The notes beneath the pieces are model-generated. The model had not been told where the DNA came from. It saw nothing but the letters and a program-made list of their open reading frames with translations, and searched no databases. A stretch of DNA of 60,923 nucleotides, from positions 1 through 60,923 of the forward strand of contig NZ_JNLX01000127.1 in the NCBI RefSeq assembly GCF_000715495.1. Reading direction: 5' to 3'. How positions within the stretch are numbered: position 1 is the stretch's first letter; every line of letters begins with the position of its first letter. This stretch comes from Hymenobacter sp. IS2118. Lineage in GTDB: Bacteria > Bacteroidota > Bacteroidia > Cytophagales > Hymenobacteraceae. This document shows positions 17,176 through 25,692 of the stretch, in pieces. Both the position numbers and the translations under genes were made by a program.

Positions 17176-18171
17176 ATGAGCACCCTCAAAAAAGTAGCAT
17201 TAGGCAGCCAGGGCCTGGAAGTACCCGTGGAAGGACTGGGCTGCATGGGCATGACCAGCGGCGTAAACGGCATGAGCGTGTACGGGGAGGCCGACGAGGC
17301 CGAAAGCCTGGCCACCTTGCACCGGGCCCTGGAGCTGGGCGTCACGATGCTCGACACCGCCGACCTCTACGGCCCCATGCACAACGAACGGCTGGTGGGC
17401 AAAGCCCTGGCCGGCCGGCGCGACCAGTACATCGTGGCCACCAAATTCGGCTTTGAAGTGGGCGACGACGAGCAGTGGACCGGCGGCTACAACGGCCGCC
17501 CGGAGTACGTGCGCAAGTCCGTAGAACGCTCCCTGCGCAACCTGGGCACCGACTACATCGACCTCTACTACCTGCACCGCGTGGACCCCGCCACGCCCGT
17601 CGAAGACTCCGTAGGGGCCATGAGCCGGCTGGTGGAAGAAGGCAAAGTGCGCTACCTGGGCCTGAGTGAAGTCTCGGCCGACGTGCTGCGGCGCGCCCAC
17701 CAGGTGCACCCCATCACCGCCCTCGAAACCGAGTATTCCCTCTTCGACCGCAAGGTGGAGGAAGAAGGTATCCTGGAAGCCACGCGGGAGCTGGGCATTG
17801 GCTTTGTGGCCTACTCGCCGCTGGGCCGGGGCTTTTTGTCGGGCGACATCAAAACCCCCGATGACTTCGAAGCCAACGACTCGCGCCGCTTCTTTCCCCG
17901 CTACCAGGGCGAGAACTTCTACCGAAACATTGCGCTGGTGGAACAACTTAAAGTGCTGGCCACGGCCAAAGGCGTGACGCCCGCCCAACTGGCCCTGGCC
18001 TGGGTGCTGGCGCAGAATGTGGTGGTCATTCCCGGCACCAAGCGCCGCAAGTACCTGGAAGCCAACGTAGCCGCCGCCAGCATCGTCCTCACCCCCACCG
18101 AGCTGGCTGCGCTCGACGCCATTATGCCGGTGGGCAGCGCGGCCGGCGCGGCGTATCCGGCTGGTTTTTAG
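17176..18171 (+). CDS. Aldo/keto reductase (1)
   Basis: NADP-dependent reduction of aldehydes or ketones; cytoplasmic; true substrate unknown. The start [16 protein letters not shown] follows the predicted promoter. The full catalytic tetrad is present: Asp60 and Tyr65 in LDTADLY, Lys90 in VATKFGF, His134 in YYLHRVD. The C-terminal NADP-binding region is intact ([15 protein letters not shown]). 331 aa is typical of the AKR11/13-like group. It is followed by an AraC-family gene on the same strand beyond a repeat. Its promoter shares a conserved box with the second reductase. Confidence 0.93.
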   Translation: MSTLKKVALGSQGLEVPVEGLGCMGMTSGVNGMSVYGEADEAESLATLHRALELGVTMLDTADLYGPMHNERLVGKALAGRRDQYIVATKFGFEVGDDEQWTGGYNGRPEYVRKSVERSLRNLGTDYIDLYYLHRVDPATPVEDSVGAMSRLVEEGKVRYLGLSEVSADVLRRAHQVHPITALETEYSLFDRKVEEEGILEATRELGIGFVAYSPLGRGFLSGDIKTPDDFEANDSRRFFPRYQGENFYRNIALVEQLKVLATAKGVTPAQLALAWVLAQNVVVIPGTKRRKYLEANVAAASIVLTPTELAALDAIMPVGSAAGAAYPAGF

Positions 18172-18192
18172 GGCGTAAAACCCAAGCGTCAA

Positions 18193-18313
18193 CCTCACCC
18201 CCTAGCCCCCTCTCCTGCGGAGAGGGGGGACTAGTTCTAAAAATTTGATTACTAGACACTAAGACTAAATACTAGTCCCCCCTCTCCTGGGGAGAGGGGG
18301 TTAGGGGGTGAGG
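18193..18313. repeat. REP-like inverted repeat with 43-bp arms
   Basis: Arms 18193-18235 and 18271-18313 are inverted copies (39 of 43 identical), each with its own inner hairpin CCCTCTCC..GGAGAGGG and the outer CCTCACCCCCTA. A single-arm relative lies at 48731-48771. It sits between the aldo/keto reductase and the AraC gene. Confidence 0.85.
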
Positions 18314-18395
18314 TCCACGCCTGGGCACGCCTGCACAACTAAATTTCATCATCGAATCCAGCGCAGTATCTGCCGCGCCACTTTTGCCTCTGTTC

Positions 18396-19310
18396 ATGAA
18401 AAATAGCGCCAAGGATTTTCAGGTGTTGGCCACCGTTGCGGATTTCACGCGGCATTTTGGCTTTCCCCCGCCGGCGCACCCGCTGCTGACGCTGATTGAC
18501 TTGTCAAAAATCAGCCACATTCAGCAAACGACGGGGCCGGCGCTGCGGCAATTATACATTGTTTCGCTGAAGAAAAACCTGAAGGGCCGGCTGGAATACG
18601 GCCACCGCCCCTACGATTTCAGTGAGGGCGTGCTGGCGTTTTACGCCCCCGGCCAGCTGTGCGAAGGCAGCCCGGAAATGGACATTTCGGAGCTGAGTGG
18701 CTGGATGCTGGTCTTCCACCCCGACCTACTGCACAAGTACCCGCTTGGTAAGAAAATGGCCGGCTACAACTTTTTTTCCTACCAGGTACACGAGGCGCTG
18801 CACCTATCGGGCCAGGAAGAAAGCCAGCTCGAAGGGCTCATCGAAGGTCTGCGCCGAGAGCACGAGCAGCCCATCGACGCCTTCAGCCAGGAGGTGCTGG
18901 TGTCGCAGCTCGAAGTGCTGATGAATTACGCCAACCGCTTCTACCACCGCCAGTTCCTGACGCGGCGGCCGGCCGAGCACGACCTGCTGAGCCACTTTGA
19001 GGAACTGCTCACCGCCTACTTCGCCCAGGCCGAAAGCCAGCCGCTGCCCACCGTACAGCACTTCGCCGACGCCCTGCACGTTTCGCCCGCCTACCTCAGC
19101 GACATGCTGCGCTCCCTCACGGGCCAAAACACCCAGCAGCACATCCACCAGCACTTGTTGGAGCGAGCCAAACAGCTGCTGCTCACCACCAACCTTTCCA
19201 TCAACGAAACCGCGTTCCGGCTGGGCTTCGAGTACCCGCAGTATTTCACGCGGCTTTTCAAAAGCAAAACGGGCCTTACGCCGGCTGCCTTTCGGGTAGC
19301 GGCCAACTAG
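18396..19310 (+). CDS. AraC-family transcriptional regulator (1)
   Basis: 304 aa DNA-binding regulator. The N-terminal half (1-190) is a cupin-like sensor domain of the type found in Bacteroidota regulators (LYIVSLKKNLKGRLEYGHRP). The C-terminal 100 residues hold two helix-turn-helix motifs, ADALHVSPAYLSDMLRS and ETAFRLGFEYPQYFTRLFKS. The start at MKNSAKDFQVLATV is the usual family N-terminus. A CACTTTTG sits 17 bases ahead of the start. It is the best local candidate for the activator of the shared reductase box, by position only. Confidence 0.92.
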   Translation: MKNSAKDFQVLATVADFTRHFGFPPPAHPLLTLIDLSKISHIQQTTGPALRQLYIVSLKKNLKGRLEYGHRPYDFSEGVLAFYAPGQLCEGSPEMDISELSGWMLVFHPDLLHKYPLGKKMAGYNFFSYQVHEALHLSGQEESQLEGLIEGLRREHEQPIDAFSQEVLVSQLEVLMNYANRFYHRQFLTRRPAEHDLLSHFEELLTAYFAQAESQPLPTVQHFADALHVSPAYLSDMLRSLTGQNTQQHIHQHLLERAKQLLLTTNLSINETAFRLGFEYPQYFTRLFKSKTGLTPAAFRVAAN

Positions 19311-19345
19311 ATTTGGCGGTTTCAAGTACCACAGCTGTATCCTGA

Positions 19346-19440
19346 AACGTCATGCTGAGCGCAGCCGAAGCATCTCTACCGCACAACTAATCAATTTTAG
19401 TATTGCGGTAGAGAGGCTTCGGCAAGCTCAGCATGACGTT
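19346..19440. repeat. GTCATGCTGAGC palindromic repeat, copy 1
   Basis: Inverted arms AACGTCATGCTGAGC...GCTCAGCATGACGTT with inner complementary AAGCATCTCTACCGC / GCGGTAGAGAGGCTT. Member of a five-copy family in this window, found only between genes. Confidence 0.85.
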
Positions 19441-19503
19441 CTGAATGAAATACCCTGGCTTCCTGGGCCTCCTGTTTGAGAATGGAACCTGCTTGGTGCC
19501 GCT

Positions 19504-20565
19504 TTACCCTTGGGTGCCGGGCCAGCCTTGCACGGTATGGCCGCCAAAAATGCCCCGATTCACCGCCGGCGAGGCGATGCCGTAGGGAAACACCACTTCC
19601 AGGGCGCTGGCCTCGTTCAGCACCCGCATTTGCTCGGGGCTGAGGCGGACGTCGAGCGCGGCCAGGTTATCGTGCAGCTGCGCTAGCTTGCTGGCCCCGA
19701 TGATGGGCGCCGCCACGCCGGGCTGCGCCACCGCCCAAGCCAGCGCCACCTGCGCCAGCGGCCGGTCGAGCTGCCCGGCCACGGTCCGTAGTGCTTCGAG
19801 CACCTGCCAGTTGCGGTCCGTAAATTTCTGGTTGCCGAACGGGTTGGGGCCGCTCAAACGGCCCTCGCCAGTGGCTCCGGCTCCGTCCCGCTCGTATTTG
19901 CCGGCTAGAAAGCCGGCCGCCAACGGGCTCCAGGGCACAATGCCGAGGCCGCAGGCGCGGGCGGCGGGCACGTGCTCCCGCTCGATGCTGCGCTCGACCA
20001 ACGAGTATTCGACCTGCATGGCGATGGGGCCGGGCACGGCGTGCGCCGCGGCCAGGGTGGCGGCCTGCGTAGCGTACCAGGCCGGCATGTCGGACACCCC
20101 GAAGTAGCGGATTTTACCCGCCCGCACTAAGTCGCCGAGGGTTTGCAGCACTTCTTCCACGGGCGTCACCATGTCCCAGGCGTGCAGCCAGTAGAAGTCG
20201 ATGTAGTCGGTCTGGAGGCGGCGCAGCGAGCCTTCCAGCGCCCGGTGGATGTTTTTGCGGCCGTTGCCGCCCGCGTTGGGGTTACCGGGCTGGGCGTTGA
20301 AGGTGAACTTGGTGGCCAGCACCAGTTGGTCGCGCAGGCGGCGGGCGGCCACGTAGTCGCCCAGCAGGGTTTCGCTGCGCCCGCCCGCGTACACGTCGGC
20401 GGTGTCAATAAAATTACCCCCGGCGTCCACGTAATCGTGGAAAATAGCCTCGGACACGTCATCGGCTGAACCCCAGCGCGGGGTCCCGAACGTCATGGTG
20501 CCCAGGGCAAGCGGGCTGACTACCAAGCCGGAGCGGCCCAAGGTGCGGAAGGCGGTGAGACTCAT
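19504..20565 (-). CDS. Aldo/keto reductase (2)
   Basis: 353 aa cytoplasmic NADP-dependent reductase of unknown substrate. The start MSLTAFRTLGRSGLVV is chosen because an upstream ATG would lie almost on the expected transcription start. Catalytic residues are Asp54 and Tyr59 in IDTADVY, Lys86 in LATKFTF and His128 in YWLHAWD. The ending ASPAVNRGIFGGHTVQGW is long for the family. It lies downstream of the membrane-bound AraC gene on the same strand but has its own promoter with the conserved 32-bp box. Confidence 0.93.
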   Translation of the reverse strand: MSLTAFRTLGRSGLVVSPLALGTMTFGTPRWGSADDVSEAIFHDYVDAGGNFIDTADVYAGGRSETLLGDYVAARRLRDQLVLATKFTFNAQPGNPNAGGNGRKNIHRALEGSLRRLQTDYIDFYWLHAWDMVTPVEEVLQTLGDLVRAGKIRYFGVSDMPAWYATQAATLAAAHAVPGPIAMQVEYSLVERSIEREHVPAARACGLGIVPWSPLAAGFLAGKYERDGAGATGEGRLSGPNPFGNQKFTDRNWQVLEALRTVAGQLDRPLAQVALAWAVAQPGVAAPIIGASKLAQLHDNLAALDVRLSPEQMRVLNEASALEVVFPYGIASPAVNRGIFGGHTVQGWPGTQG

Positions 20566-20598
20566 AGTCGCAGGTAAATGAAGTGCTTGAATACGCTG

Positions 20599-20659
20599 CA
20601 AAGGTCTGCGGCCGGCCGGGGACGCGGCTATACAAACCGCGGTTTCTGCAACACGAAAC
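20599..20659 (-). promoter_or_regulatory. Conserved activator box plus -7 element of the second aldo/keto reductase
   Basis: On the reverse strand: a 32-base box (20659-20628) containing the perfect palindrome AAACCGCGGTTT, a 21-base gap, then GACCTTTG. It matches the box before reductase 1 at 29 of 32 bases, with the same orientation to the gene and the gap differing by one base. It also lacks a -33 TTG. Confidence 0.65.
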
Positions 20660-20678
20660 GACGGCTACTGCTGCAGTG

Positions 20679-21920
20679 TCAGGCCTGGTAGTCGCGCGGG
20701 GCCACCCCAGTCAGCTGCTTAAAAATACGGTTGAACGTGGTTTTGGAGTTGAAGCCGCTTTCGAAGGCAATGCCCAACAGGGTGAAGCGCCGGGCATCGG
20801 GCGCGGCGAGGCGGCGCTGCACCTCGGCCACTCGGTAGCCGTTCACCAGGTCGTTGAAGGAGCGACCAAACCCGGCGTTCACGGTGAAGGAAATGAGGCG
20901 CGGGGCCAGGCCGGTGTGGGCCGACAGCTCGGCCAGGGTCAGCGTGGGGTTTTGGTAGAGGCCGTCCTCAACCAAAGCGCGGCGGATGCGCTCCATCACG
21001 AGCGGGTCGGGCAAAACAGCGGCGGGCGGCGTTGCGGCAGTGGTTTCCGGCGCCGATTCCGGGGCTGAGGCAGCCGGTGCGGCGCTGGAATCTGGCGCCA
21101 TTGGCGCGGCGAAATCCACCGCTGAGCCAGCCTTAACGGTAGGTTCCGCCGTGCTGGGAGCGGCCGGCGTTTCTTCCGGCGCTTCCGCTTCGGGCGCGAA
21201 CTGCACGGCGCGCATGTCGGCCTGCCGCAGGCCCACGATGCCAATCACAAACACCACGACGCCCAGCAGCTCGGTGGAATAATCGTAGCGGTAGTACACC
21301 TCAAAAAACTCGCGCAGCACCAGCTCCGCCAGCCACTGCCCGCTCACCACGGCCAGCAACACCAGCAGCCAGCGCAACCAGCGCAGCCGTAGCCGCGACA
21401 CCTCCGAGAAGTTGTCTTCGAGCCAGCGGCTGTAGTCCCGCAGCACCCGCAGGCTCAGCCACAAATACACCATCAGCGACACCCAAGTGCCGATGAACTC
21501 CAGCCGGTAGCTAAACGGCCGGTGCACCTGCTCCCAAAAGGCGTTGCGCACGGCGTAGGGCTGAAACCGCAGCCACCAGTACAGGCCCGCCTGCGCCAGC
21601 ACCGGTCCAAAGTGCATCCAATACCGAGCCCGCCACCGAAACCCGCTGTTGACCAAGCTGCGCACATAGAAATACAGCAGCGGCCCAAACGCCAGCGAGT
21701 AGTAGATGGGCGAGAAGTACAGCCCGGCATTTTGCCCGTACAGCCCCGACACCCGGAAAAACCCATCGAGCACCCACAGCGCAATGGCCCCCATGAGCAG
21801 GGCCAAAAACCGGTTTGAAACCCGGTTGACGGGCGCGGCCACCAGCAGCCCGGCCGCAAAAAGCGCCTGCGCGATGATGGCAAACAGCGCCACCGACATA
21901 AAGGAAACAACGACTTGCAT
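20679..21920 (-). CDS. Membrane-bound AraC-family regulator (2)
   Basis: 413 aa. About seven membrane helices fill residues 1-235 (first FMSVALFAIIAQALFAAGLL, last TELLGVVVFVIGIVGL). A Pro/Ala-rich linker of about 75 residues leads to a C-terminal AraC-type DNA-binding domain (about 305-413), with LAELSAHTGLAPRLISFTVN and GIAFESGFNSKTTFNRIF. This is a one-component membrane sensor-regulator common in Bacteroidota. It lies directly upstream of reductase 2, so it may sense an envelope signal and act on the shared box. Confidence 0.9.
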   Translation of the reverse strand: MQVVVSFMSVALFAIIAQALFAAGLLVAAPVNRVSNRFLALLMGAIALWVLDGFFRVSGLYGQNAGLYFSPIYYSLAFGPLLYFYVRSLVNSGFRWRARYWMHFGPVLAQAGLYWWLRFQPYAVRNAFWEQVHRPFSYRLEFIGTWVSLMVYLWLSLRVLRDYSRWLEDNFSEVSRLRLRWLRWLLVLLAVVSGQWLAELVLREFFEVYYRYDYSTELLGVVVFVIGIVGLRQADMRAVQFAPEAEAPEETPAAPSTAEPTVKAGSAVDFAAPMAPDSSAAPAASAPESAPETTAATPPAAVLPDPLVMERIRRALVEDGLYQNPTLTLAELSAHTGLAPRLISFTVNAGFGRSFNDLVNGYRVAEVQRRLAAPDARRFTLLGIAFESGFNSKTTFNRIFKQLTGVAPRDYQA

Positions 21921-22046
21921 ACGTTCAGCGAATACCGGACCGCTGCAAATGTGCGGCCCGCTGCGCTAAAAAGTCCGCACGGGCGGGCCCCCGCCCGAAC
22001 GCCCGGCCCTGCCCCGCCGTAAGCCCGGGCTCACTAGACGTGCATC

Positions 22047-22766
22047 ATGCCCCTGTTTCTGGCCGAACCCGTTATTCCCTTCGATTGGCAGCGCTTGGTG
22101 TGGCCAGGCGAACAAACGCCGCTTTACGCCCTGGAAGTCGTGTTCCGGTGCATTATCACCTACCTGCTGCTGCTGGCGGCACTGCGCATCACGGGGCGGC
22201 GCAGCGTGAAGCAGCTCTCGCTCTTTGAGCTCAGCATCGTTATCGGCCTGGGCTCCATTGCCGGCGACACCATGTTTTACCCCGAAGTACCGCTCAGCCA
22301 CGCCGTCATCGTGTTTGGAACGGTGATGGGCCTGTACTGGCTGTTCAATTACTTCACCGAAGTGTCGCCCAAATTCAGCGATTGGATGGAGGGCAAGGAA
22401 GTGCGGCTGCTGCACCACGGCGAGTTGCAGTGGGACAAGTTCAGCCGGCAAAACCTCACCCAAAAGGAGCTGTTCGGGGAGTTGCGGCAGCAGCAGGTCG
22501 AGCACCTGGGCCAGCTCAAAGCCGTGTACAGCGAAGCCACCGGCCAGATGAGCCTGTTCTTTTACGAAGACGCCGACGTGCGCCCCGGCCTGTCTATCCT
22601 GCCCGAAGAGCTGGACCGCGCCTCCGAAACCATTGCCACGGCCGGCCCCCACGCCTGCATCAGCTGCGGCCACGTGCAGGACCTGCAGCCCGCCGCCGCC
22701 CTCGCCTGCCCCACCTGCCGTGGCCAACGCTGGCTGCCGGCCAGCACGGCGCGGCGCATCACGTAA
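22047..22766 (+). CDS. DUF421 (YetF-like) membrane protein with C-terminal zinc-ribbon-like end
   Basis: 239 aa. Three membrane helices occupy about residues 30-110 (VVFRCIITYLLLLAALRITG; SIVIGLGSIAGDTMF; AVIVFGTVMGLYWLFNYF). The DUF421 cytoplasmic domain follows (LHHGELQWDKFSRQNLTQKE). The unusual part is the last 35 residues, with CISCG and CPTCRGQRW, two Cys pairs that could bind zinc like a rubredoxin-type ribbon. The family's function is poorly known; YetF relatives act in spore or envelope traits. Converges with crcB. Confidence 0.88.
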   Translation: MPLFLAEPVIPFDWQRLVWPGEQTPLYALEVVFRCIITYLLLLAALRITGRRSVKQLSLFELSIVIGLGSIAGDTMFYPEVPLSHAVIVFGTVMGLYWLFNYFTEVSPKFSDWMEGKEVRLLHHGELQWDKFSRQNLTQKELFGELRQQQVEHLGQLKAVYSEATGQMSLFFYEDADVRPGLSILPEELDRASETIATAGPHACISCGHVQDLQPAAALACPTCRGQRWLPASTARRIT

Positions 22767-22773
22767 TTAATTC

Positions 22774-22946
22774 AGGACTTACGCACTCAGTTGCTGGCGC
22801 GCGTCTCTGACGCGTGGCTTGCTGGCTTGGCGTTTCCAAACGCCGCCGTTTGCACCGTCTGGTCTCGTTGGCCGCGCGCGTCAGAGACGCGAAACCAGTG
22901 GGCAACGCGTCGGAGACGCGCGCCAGCAACTGAGTGCGTAAGTCCT
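22774..22946. mobile_element. MITE-like element with 42-bp terminal inverted repeats
   Basis: The arms begin AGGACTTACGCACTCAGTTG and are inverted copies with one mismatch in 42. The 89-bp centre has further GCGTCTCTGACGCG palindromes and no gene. GGACTTACGC is a common insertion-sequence end, so a non-autonomous element is inferred. No clear target duplication is seen. Confidence 0.7.
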
Positions 22947-22948
22947 AT

Positions 22949-23013
22949 AATTAAAAATGAAGAATTAAAGACCCGCTCTATCCTCTTTAATTTTTAATTC
23001 TTCATTTTTAATT
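22949..23013. repeat. AT-rich inverted repeat between convergent genes
   Basis: AATTAAAAATGAAGAATTAAA and its complement form a long hairpin just after the MITE and before the crcB stop. It may serve as a two-way terminator for the DUF421 and crcB genes. Confidence 0.6.
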
Positions 23014-23016
23014 TCT

Positions 23017-23388
23017 TCACCCCCGCGCCAGCCAGTAGCCGGCGCCGGCCAGCAGCACCCCCAGCGCCACGCTGCCGCCCGCGTACAGCGCCGCCAGGCC
23101 CACGTTGCCTTCGCGCAGCAGGCCTACGTTTTCCAGCGCGAACGCCGAGAACGTGGTAAAGCCGCCGCACACCCCCGTAATGAGCAGCAGCCGCCAGGCC
23201 GCGCCCAGCGCGTACCGCTCCAGCAGGCCCAGGGCCAAGCCGGCCAGCAGGCAGCCCAGCGCGTTCACCGCCCCCGTGCCCACGGGCCAGGCCAGCGGCC
23301 AGCGCCCCTGCACGTATTGCTGCATGAAATAACGCGCGACAGCGCCCAGGCCGCCCCCCGCGCCCACCACAAGCCAGGAATAATTCAT
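23017..23388 (-). CDS. crcB: Fluoride channel CrcB/Fluc
   Basis: 123 aa inner-membrane protein with four helices that works as an antiparallel dimer to export fluoride. Family marks are GGLGAVARYF near the N-terminus and GVCGGFTTFSAFALE in the third helix region, including the Phe-box residues that line the pore. The start at MNYSWLVVGAGGG is preferred to an upstream ATG that would add a charged tail. Only one copy is visible, as expected for a homodimer. I saw no fluoride riboswitch in the 121-bp divergent gap to the next gene. Confidence 0.93.
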   Translation of the reverse strand: MNYSWLVVGAGGGLGAVARYFMQQYVQGRWPLAWPVGTGAVNALGCLLAGLALGLLERYALGAAWRLLLITGVCGGFTTFSAFALENVGLLREGNVGLAALYAGGSVALGVLLAGAGYWLARG

Positions 23389-23509
23389 GCCGGCAAACTT
23401 ACGCGCGCTGGGCTTGCCCTCCCCCACCCGCAACCCGATGGCCTGTTCCCTGGTTAAACTACCCGCGCCGCAACGGCCCGTAATTCCTGCTTTTTCTTCC
23501 GAAAACCTT

Positions 23510-24457
23510 ATGCAAACCCGTCAACTCGGCCGCTCCGGCCTCGCCATTTCACCCCTCATGCTGGGCGGCAACGTCTTCGGCTGGACCATCGACGAAGCTA
23601 CTTCCTTTGCCGTGCTCGATGCCTTTGTGGCCGGTGGCGGCAACGCCATCGATACCGCCGACGGCTACTCGGTGTGGGTGCCCGGCCACGTGGGCGGCGA
23701 GTCCGAAACCATCATCGGCAAGTGGCTGCGGCGGCGCGGGCGGCGCGATGACGTCGCTATCGCTACCAAAGTGGGCTGGGAAGTGAACGCCGAAAACAAA
23801 GGACTGAAAAAAGACTACATCCTGCGCGCCGTGGAAGGCTCGCTCAAGCGCCTGCAAACCGACTACATCGACCTCTATCAGTCGCACAAAGACGACCCCA
23901 CCACGCCCGTGGAGGAGACGCTGGAAGCCTACGCCCAACTGGTGAAGGCCGGTAAAGTGCGCGTCATCGGCGCCTCCAACTTCACGGCTGAGCGCCTGCA
24001 GGAGTCGCTGGACGCCAGCGCCAAGCACGATTTCCCACGCTACGAAACCCTGCAAAATCTCTATAACTTGTACGACCGGGAAGATTTTGAAAAGAATCTG
24101 GCTCCGCTCCTGCTCCAAGAAAATATTGGCGCGATTCCGTACTACGGCCTCGCCGCCGGCTTCCTCACCGGCAAGTACCGCACCGAGGCCGACCTCCAGA
24201 AAAGCGCCCGCGGCGGTGGCGTGGGCCAGAAATACCTCAACGAAAAGGGCCTCGCCCTGCTCACCGCCATTGATGCCGTGGCCGATACCCACTCGGCCAC
24301 GCCCGCCCAGGTTTCCCTCGCCTGGCTCATGCAGGCCCCCGGCGTGACGGCGCCCATCGCCAGCGCCACCAGCGTGGGCCAGGTTAAGGAGCTGCTCGAA
24401 GCCACGGAGCTGCGGCTGACGGCGGATGACTTGAAAACGCTGGCGCAAGGGCACTAA
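23510..24457 (+). CDS. Aldo/keto reductase (3)
   Basis: 315 aa NADP-dependent reductase. Start MQTRQLGRSGLAISPL. The catalytic tetrad is Asp48 and Tyr53 in IDTADGY, Lys87 in IATKVGW and His126 in YQSHKDD. The loop after Tyr53 is longer than in reductases 1 and 2 (VWVPGHVGGES). Its promoter lacks the shared 32-bp box. It lies 83 bases before a quinone/enone reductase gene on the same strand and could be co-transcribed with it. Confidence 0.93.
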   Translation: MQTRQLGRSGLAISPLMLGGNVFGWTIDEATSFAVLDAFVAGGGNAIDTADGYSVWVPGHVGGESETIIGKWLRRRGRRDDVAIATKVGWEVNAENKGLKKDYILRAVEGSLKRLQTDYIDLYQSHKDDPTTPVEETLEAYAQLVKAGKVRVIGASNFTAERLQESLDASAKHDFPRYETLQNLYNLYDREDFEKNLAPLLLQENIGAIPYYGLAAGFLTGKYRTEADLQKSARGGGVGQKYLNEKGLALLTAIDAVADTHSATPAQVSLAWLMQAPGVTAPIASATSVGQVKELLEATELRLTADDLKTLAQGH

Positions 24458-24540
24458 ACTGGCCTGCCCAGCCGCACAACAAGTAAGGTCAGCATGACCG
24501 TTCTTCTACTCTCATTACTCCTTTCAAAAACCATCCTTCC

Positions 24541-25569
24541 ATGCCCTATTCCAACACGCGCGTTACGCTGGCTTCGCGGCCGGTGGGCCTGCCCCAGCCG
24601 GCCAATCTTAGCCTTGAAACCGCTGAAGTACCCGCCCTCACCGAAGGCCAGGTGCTGGTTAAAATCAGCTTTATTTCCCTCGACCCGGCCATGCGCGGTT
24701 GGATGAACGAGGGCAAATCCTACATTCCGCCCATTAAAATAGGCGACGTTTTTCGGGCGGGCACGGCCGGGCAGGTGGTGGAATCGCGGAACCCCGGCTT
24801 TGCGGTGGGCGACTACGTGACCGGCAACCTGGGCGCGCAGCAGTACGCCGTGGTGGGCACGGGCGCTCCCGACCCCACCAGCCCCGAGTACCTGCTGAAA
24901 GTAGACACGGCCCTGGCCCCGCTCGAAGCCTACCTGGCCACCCTCGGCATGCCGGGCATGACGGCCTACTTCGGCCTGCTGAACACCGGCCAGCCCCAGG
25001 CCGGCGAAACCGTGGTGGTGAGTGGTGCGGCCGGCGCCGTGGGCAGCGTGGTGGGCCAGATTGCCAAGCTCAAAGGCTGCCGCGTGGTGGGCATTGCCGG
25101 CGACCAGGAAAAGTGCGACTACGTGGTAAACGAACTGGGCTTCGATGCCTGCATCAACTACAAAACTCAGAACGTGCGTAGCGGCCTACGCGCCGCCTGC
25201 CCCCAGGGCATCGACGTGTATTTCGACAACGTGGGCGGCGAAATCCTGGATTTCGTGCTGGAGCAAATCCGCCTCAAAGCCCGCATCGTGATTTGCGGCG
25301 CCATCTCGCAATACAACAATACCACGCCCGTAAAGGGCCCCAGCAACTACCTCTCGCTGCTCGTGAATCGCGCCCGCATGGAAGGCATCGTGGTGTTCGA
25401 CAACGCGGCCAACTACGGCACCGCCGCCCGCGAAATGGCCGGCTGGATTCAGGAAGGCAAGCTGCACACGCCCAAGGTGCAGGTAGAGCACGGCATCGAA
25501 AACTTCCTGCCGACGCTGCTCAAGCTGTTTTCGGGCGAGAACTTCGGCAAGCTGGTGCTGGCGCCGTGA
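24541..25569 (+). CDS. NADP-dependent enone/quinone oxidoreductase, CurA-like
   Basis: 342 aa medium-chain reductase without zinc, close to the CurA / leukotriene-B4 12-hydroxydehydrogenase group that reduces alpha,beta-unsaturated ketones. The N-terminal substrate domain has ISLDPAMRGWMNEGKSYIPP. The nucleotide-binding fold begins VVVSGAAGAVGSVVGQIAKL (about 158-178). The ADH-type zinc ligands are missing, as expected. It sits between reductase 3 and a GMC oxidoreductase, all forward, which suggests a detoxification set. Confidence 0.92.
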   Translation: MPYSNTRVTLASRPVGLPQPANLSLETAEVPALTEGQVLVKISFISLDPAMRGWMNEGKSYIPPIKIGDVFRAGTAGQVVESRNPGFAVGDYVTGNLGAQQYAVVGTGAPDPTSPEYLLKVDTALAPLEAYLATLGMPGMTAYFGLLNTGQPQAGETVVVSGAAGAVGSVVGQIAKLKGCRVVGIAGDQEKCDYVVNELGFDACINYKTQNVRSGLRAACPQGIDVYFDNVGGEILDFVLEQIRLKARIVICGAISQYNNTTPVKGPSNYLSLLVNRARMEGIVVFDNAANYGTAAREMAGWIQEGKLHTPKVQVEHGIENFLPTLLKLFSGENFGKLVLAP

Positions 25570-25692
25570 AACGTGCGCGGGGGCAAGCGGGCACGCTGGT
25601 TACTGGGTTGGAATAGTCTGCTATTATTCATAGCTTTAGGCATCTTACGGCCTGCTTCCCGCGGCTTTCACCAACCCAACCAACTCCCACCC

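Noticed and set aside
18193..18313. Repeats considered as a CRISPR array
   Set aside because: There is only one inverted pair with no direct repeats and no spacers; other repeats are dispersed palindromes. No cas genes are present.
22562..22997. ORFs running into the MITE and AT-rich repeats
   Set aside because: They consist mostly of palindromic repeat sequence and lack a plausible protein pattern.
23389..23509. Possible fluoride riboswitch before crcB
   Set aside because: I could not find the conserved fluoride-aptamer bases on either strand of this short divergent gap.
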